Positions 63,860-64,000 of a stretch of 64,000 bases of DNA are shown here, piece after piece (position 1 is the first letter of the stretch; each line of letters opens with the position of its first letter). The notes beneath the pieces were generated by a model, which worked only from the letters and a program-made list of their open reading frames with translations, searched no databases and was not told the origin of the DNA. Location of the stretch: assembly GCA_044869805.1 (NCBI GenBank), contig JBIOXV010000187.1, positions 24,798 through 88,797 on the forward strand, written 5' to 3'. The translations under genes and the position numbers were made by a program. The DNA comes from CAWDVR01 sp044869805. GTDB taxonomy: Bacteria; Acidobacteriota; Thermoanaerobaculia; Multivoradales; SZUA-115.

Positions 63860-64000
63860 GGTGATCAAGACCACATGACCGGGGTCAAAGCACCTCCGCG
63901 GGGCGGCGCGAGCGAGAGCTCGAGGGCTTAGCTCGAGCCCGCTCCGCGGAGCGTCTCGAGGCCTCTCCGCGATCCCCGCGGCGAGCGAGGGAGGAGGTAT
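63860..64000. other. Palindrome-rich region after repA, possible origin or terminator
   Basis: No gene is visible. The stretch has overlapping inverted repeats: GAGCTCGAG (63916-63924), GGGCT/AGCCC (63924-63928 with 63936-63940) and a perfect 12-base palindrome GCTCCGCGGAGC (63941-63952). Such density next to a replication initiator would fit an origin, but no iterons (direct repeats) are apparent in the part seen. The window ends on GAGGGAGGAGGTAT, a possible ribosome site for a gene beyond the edge. Confidence 0.4.

Larger units (their letters stand above)
48207..64000 (+). mobile_element. Integrated conjugative plasmid or ICE backbone (left part)
   Basis: A tightly coupled block of Trb-type conjugation genes, a ParB-like gene, surface-protein genes and a RepA-type initiator, all on the plus strand and running to the window edge. 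The gene order trbB-C-D-E-J-K-L-F-G-I matches RP4/Ti. No integrase, relaxase or coupling protein lies in the window, so the boundaries are unknown; the left limit is set only where housekeeping genes end. Confidence 0.7.

Overview
The window is GC-rich DNA, tightly packed and almost free of long non-coding gaps, most likely from a chromosome of an Acidobacteriota relative, with the Thermoanaerobaculia type my best guess. Pointers are a large FtsX/MacB-type permease of the kind called acidobacterial duplicated orphan permease (29803-32202), secreted proteins ending in a tandem ~100-residue module, di-haem DUF1111-like proteins, and an IPTL-type C-terminal sorting signal. Housekeeping genes (purA, a coaBC-like gene, tRNA-Lys) argue for a chromosome. 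No rRNA or CRISPR array was seen.

Layout. 1-6650: left-edge partial gene of unknown function, a methyltransferase, a large secreted beta-helix protein and an ABC1/UbiB-type kinase, all on the minus strand. 6692-11115: a small intergenic repeat, purA, a conserved unknown, an MFS transporter and a small outer-membrane barrel. 11105-20694: minus-strand genes in closely spaced or overlapping blocks: an M16 peptidase pair (one active, one lacking the zinc motif), a membrane acyltransferase, an ankyrin/PQQ-propeller fusion, a nucleotidyltransferase-glycosyltransferase fusion, and two membrane proteins that look like envelope glycan or lipid machinery. 20742-29749: an exported protein with a terminator hairpin, two tandem di-haem proteins, an outer-membrane lipoprotein-sorting-like protein, an MMPL/RND transporter and a secreted SRPBCC protein. 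29803-34682: orphan permease and sulfatase-like lipoprotein. 34942-43126 (plus strand): sigma-54-type activator with an altered GAFTGA loop, tRNA-Lys with a decayed second copy, FIST sensor plus hybrid histidine kinase, VOC protein, and a secreted apiosidase-like protein.

43161-46452 is a small accessory island: an IS1-like transposase, an unknown gene coupled to a PIN-domain gene, and four small minus-strand genes, two of which look like diverged copies of one another. A CoaBC-like gene with altered catalytic motifs follows.

48207-63859 is the standout: a colinear Trb-type type IV secretion operon (trbB, C, D, E, J, a TrbK-position gene, L, F, G, I), then a ParB-like gene, a 1062-residue DUF11-repeat surface protein with an IPTL-like sorting tail, an 81-residue protein, a PKD-domain exported protein and a RepA-type replication initiator. 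Many of these genes overlap by 1 or 4 bases. This looks like an integrated conjugative plasmid or ICE backbone whose replication gene is translationally coupled to surface-protein genes. No coupling protein, relaxase, ParA or integrase lies in the window, so the element probably continues past position 64000 or is incomplete.
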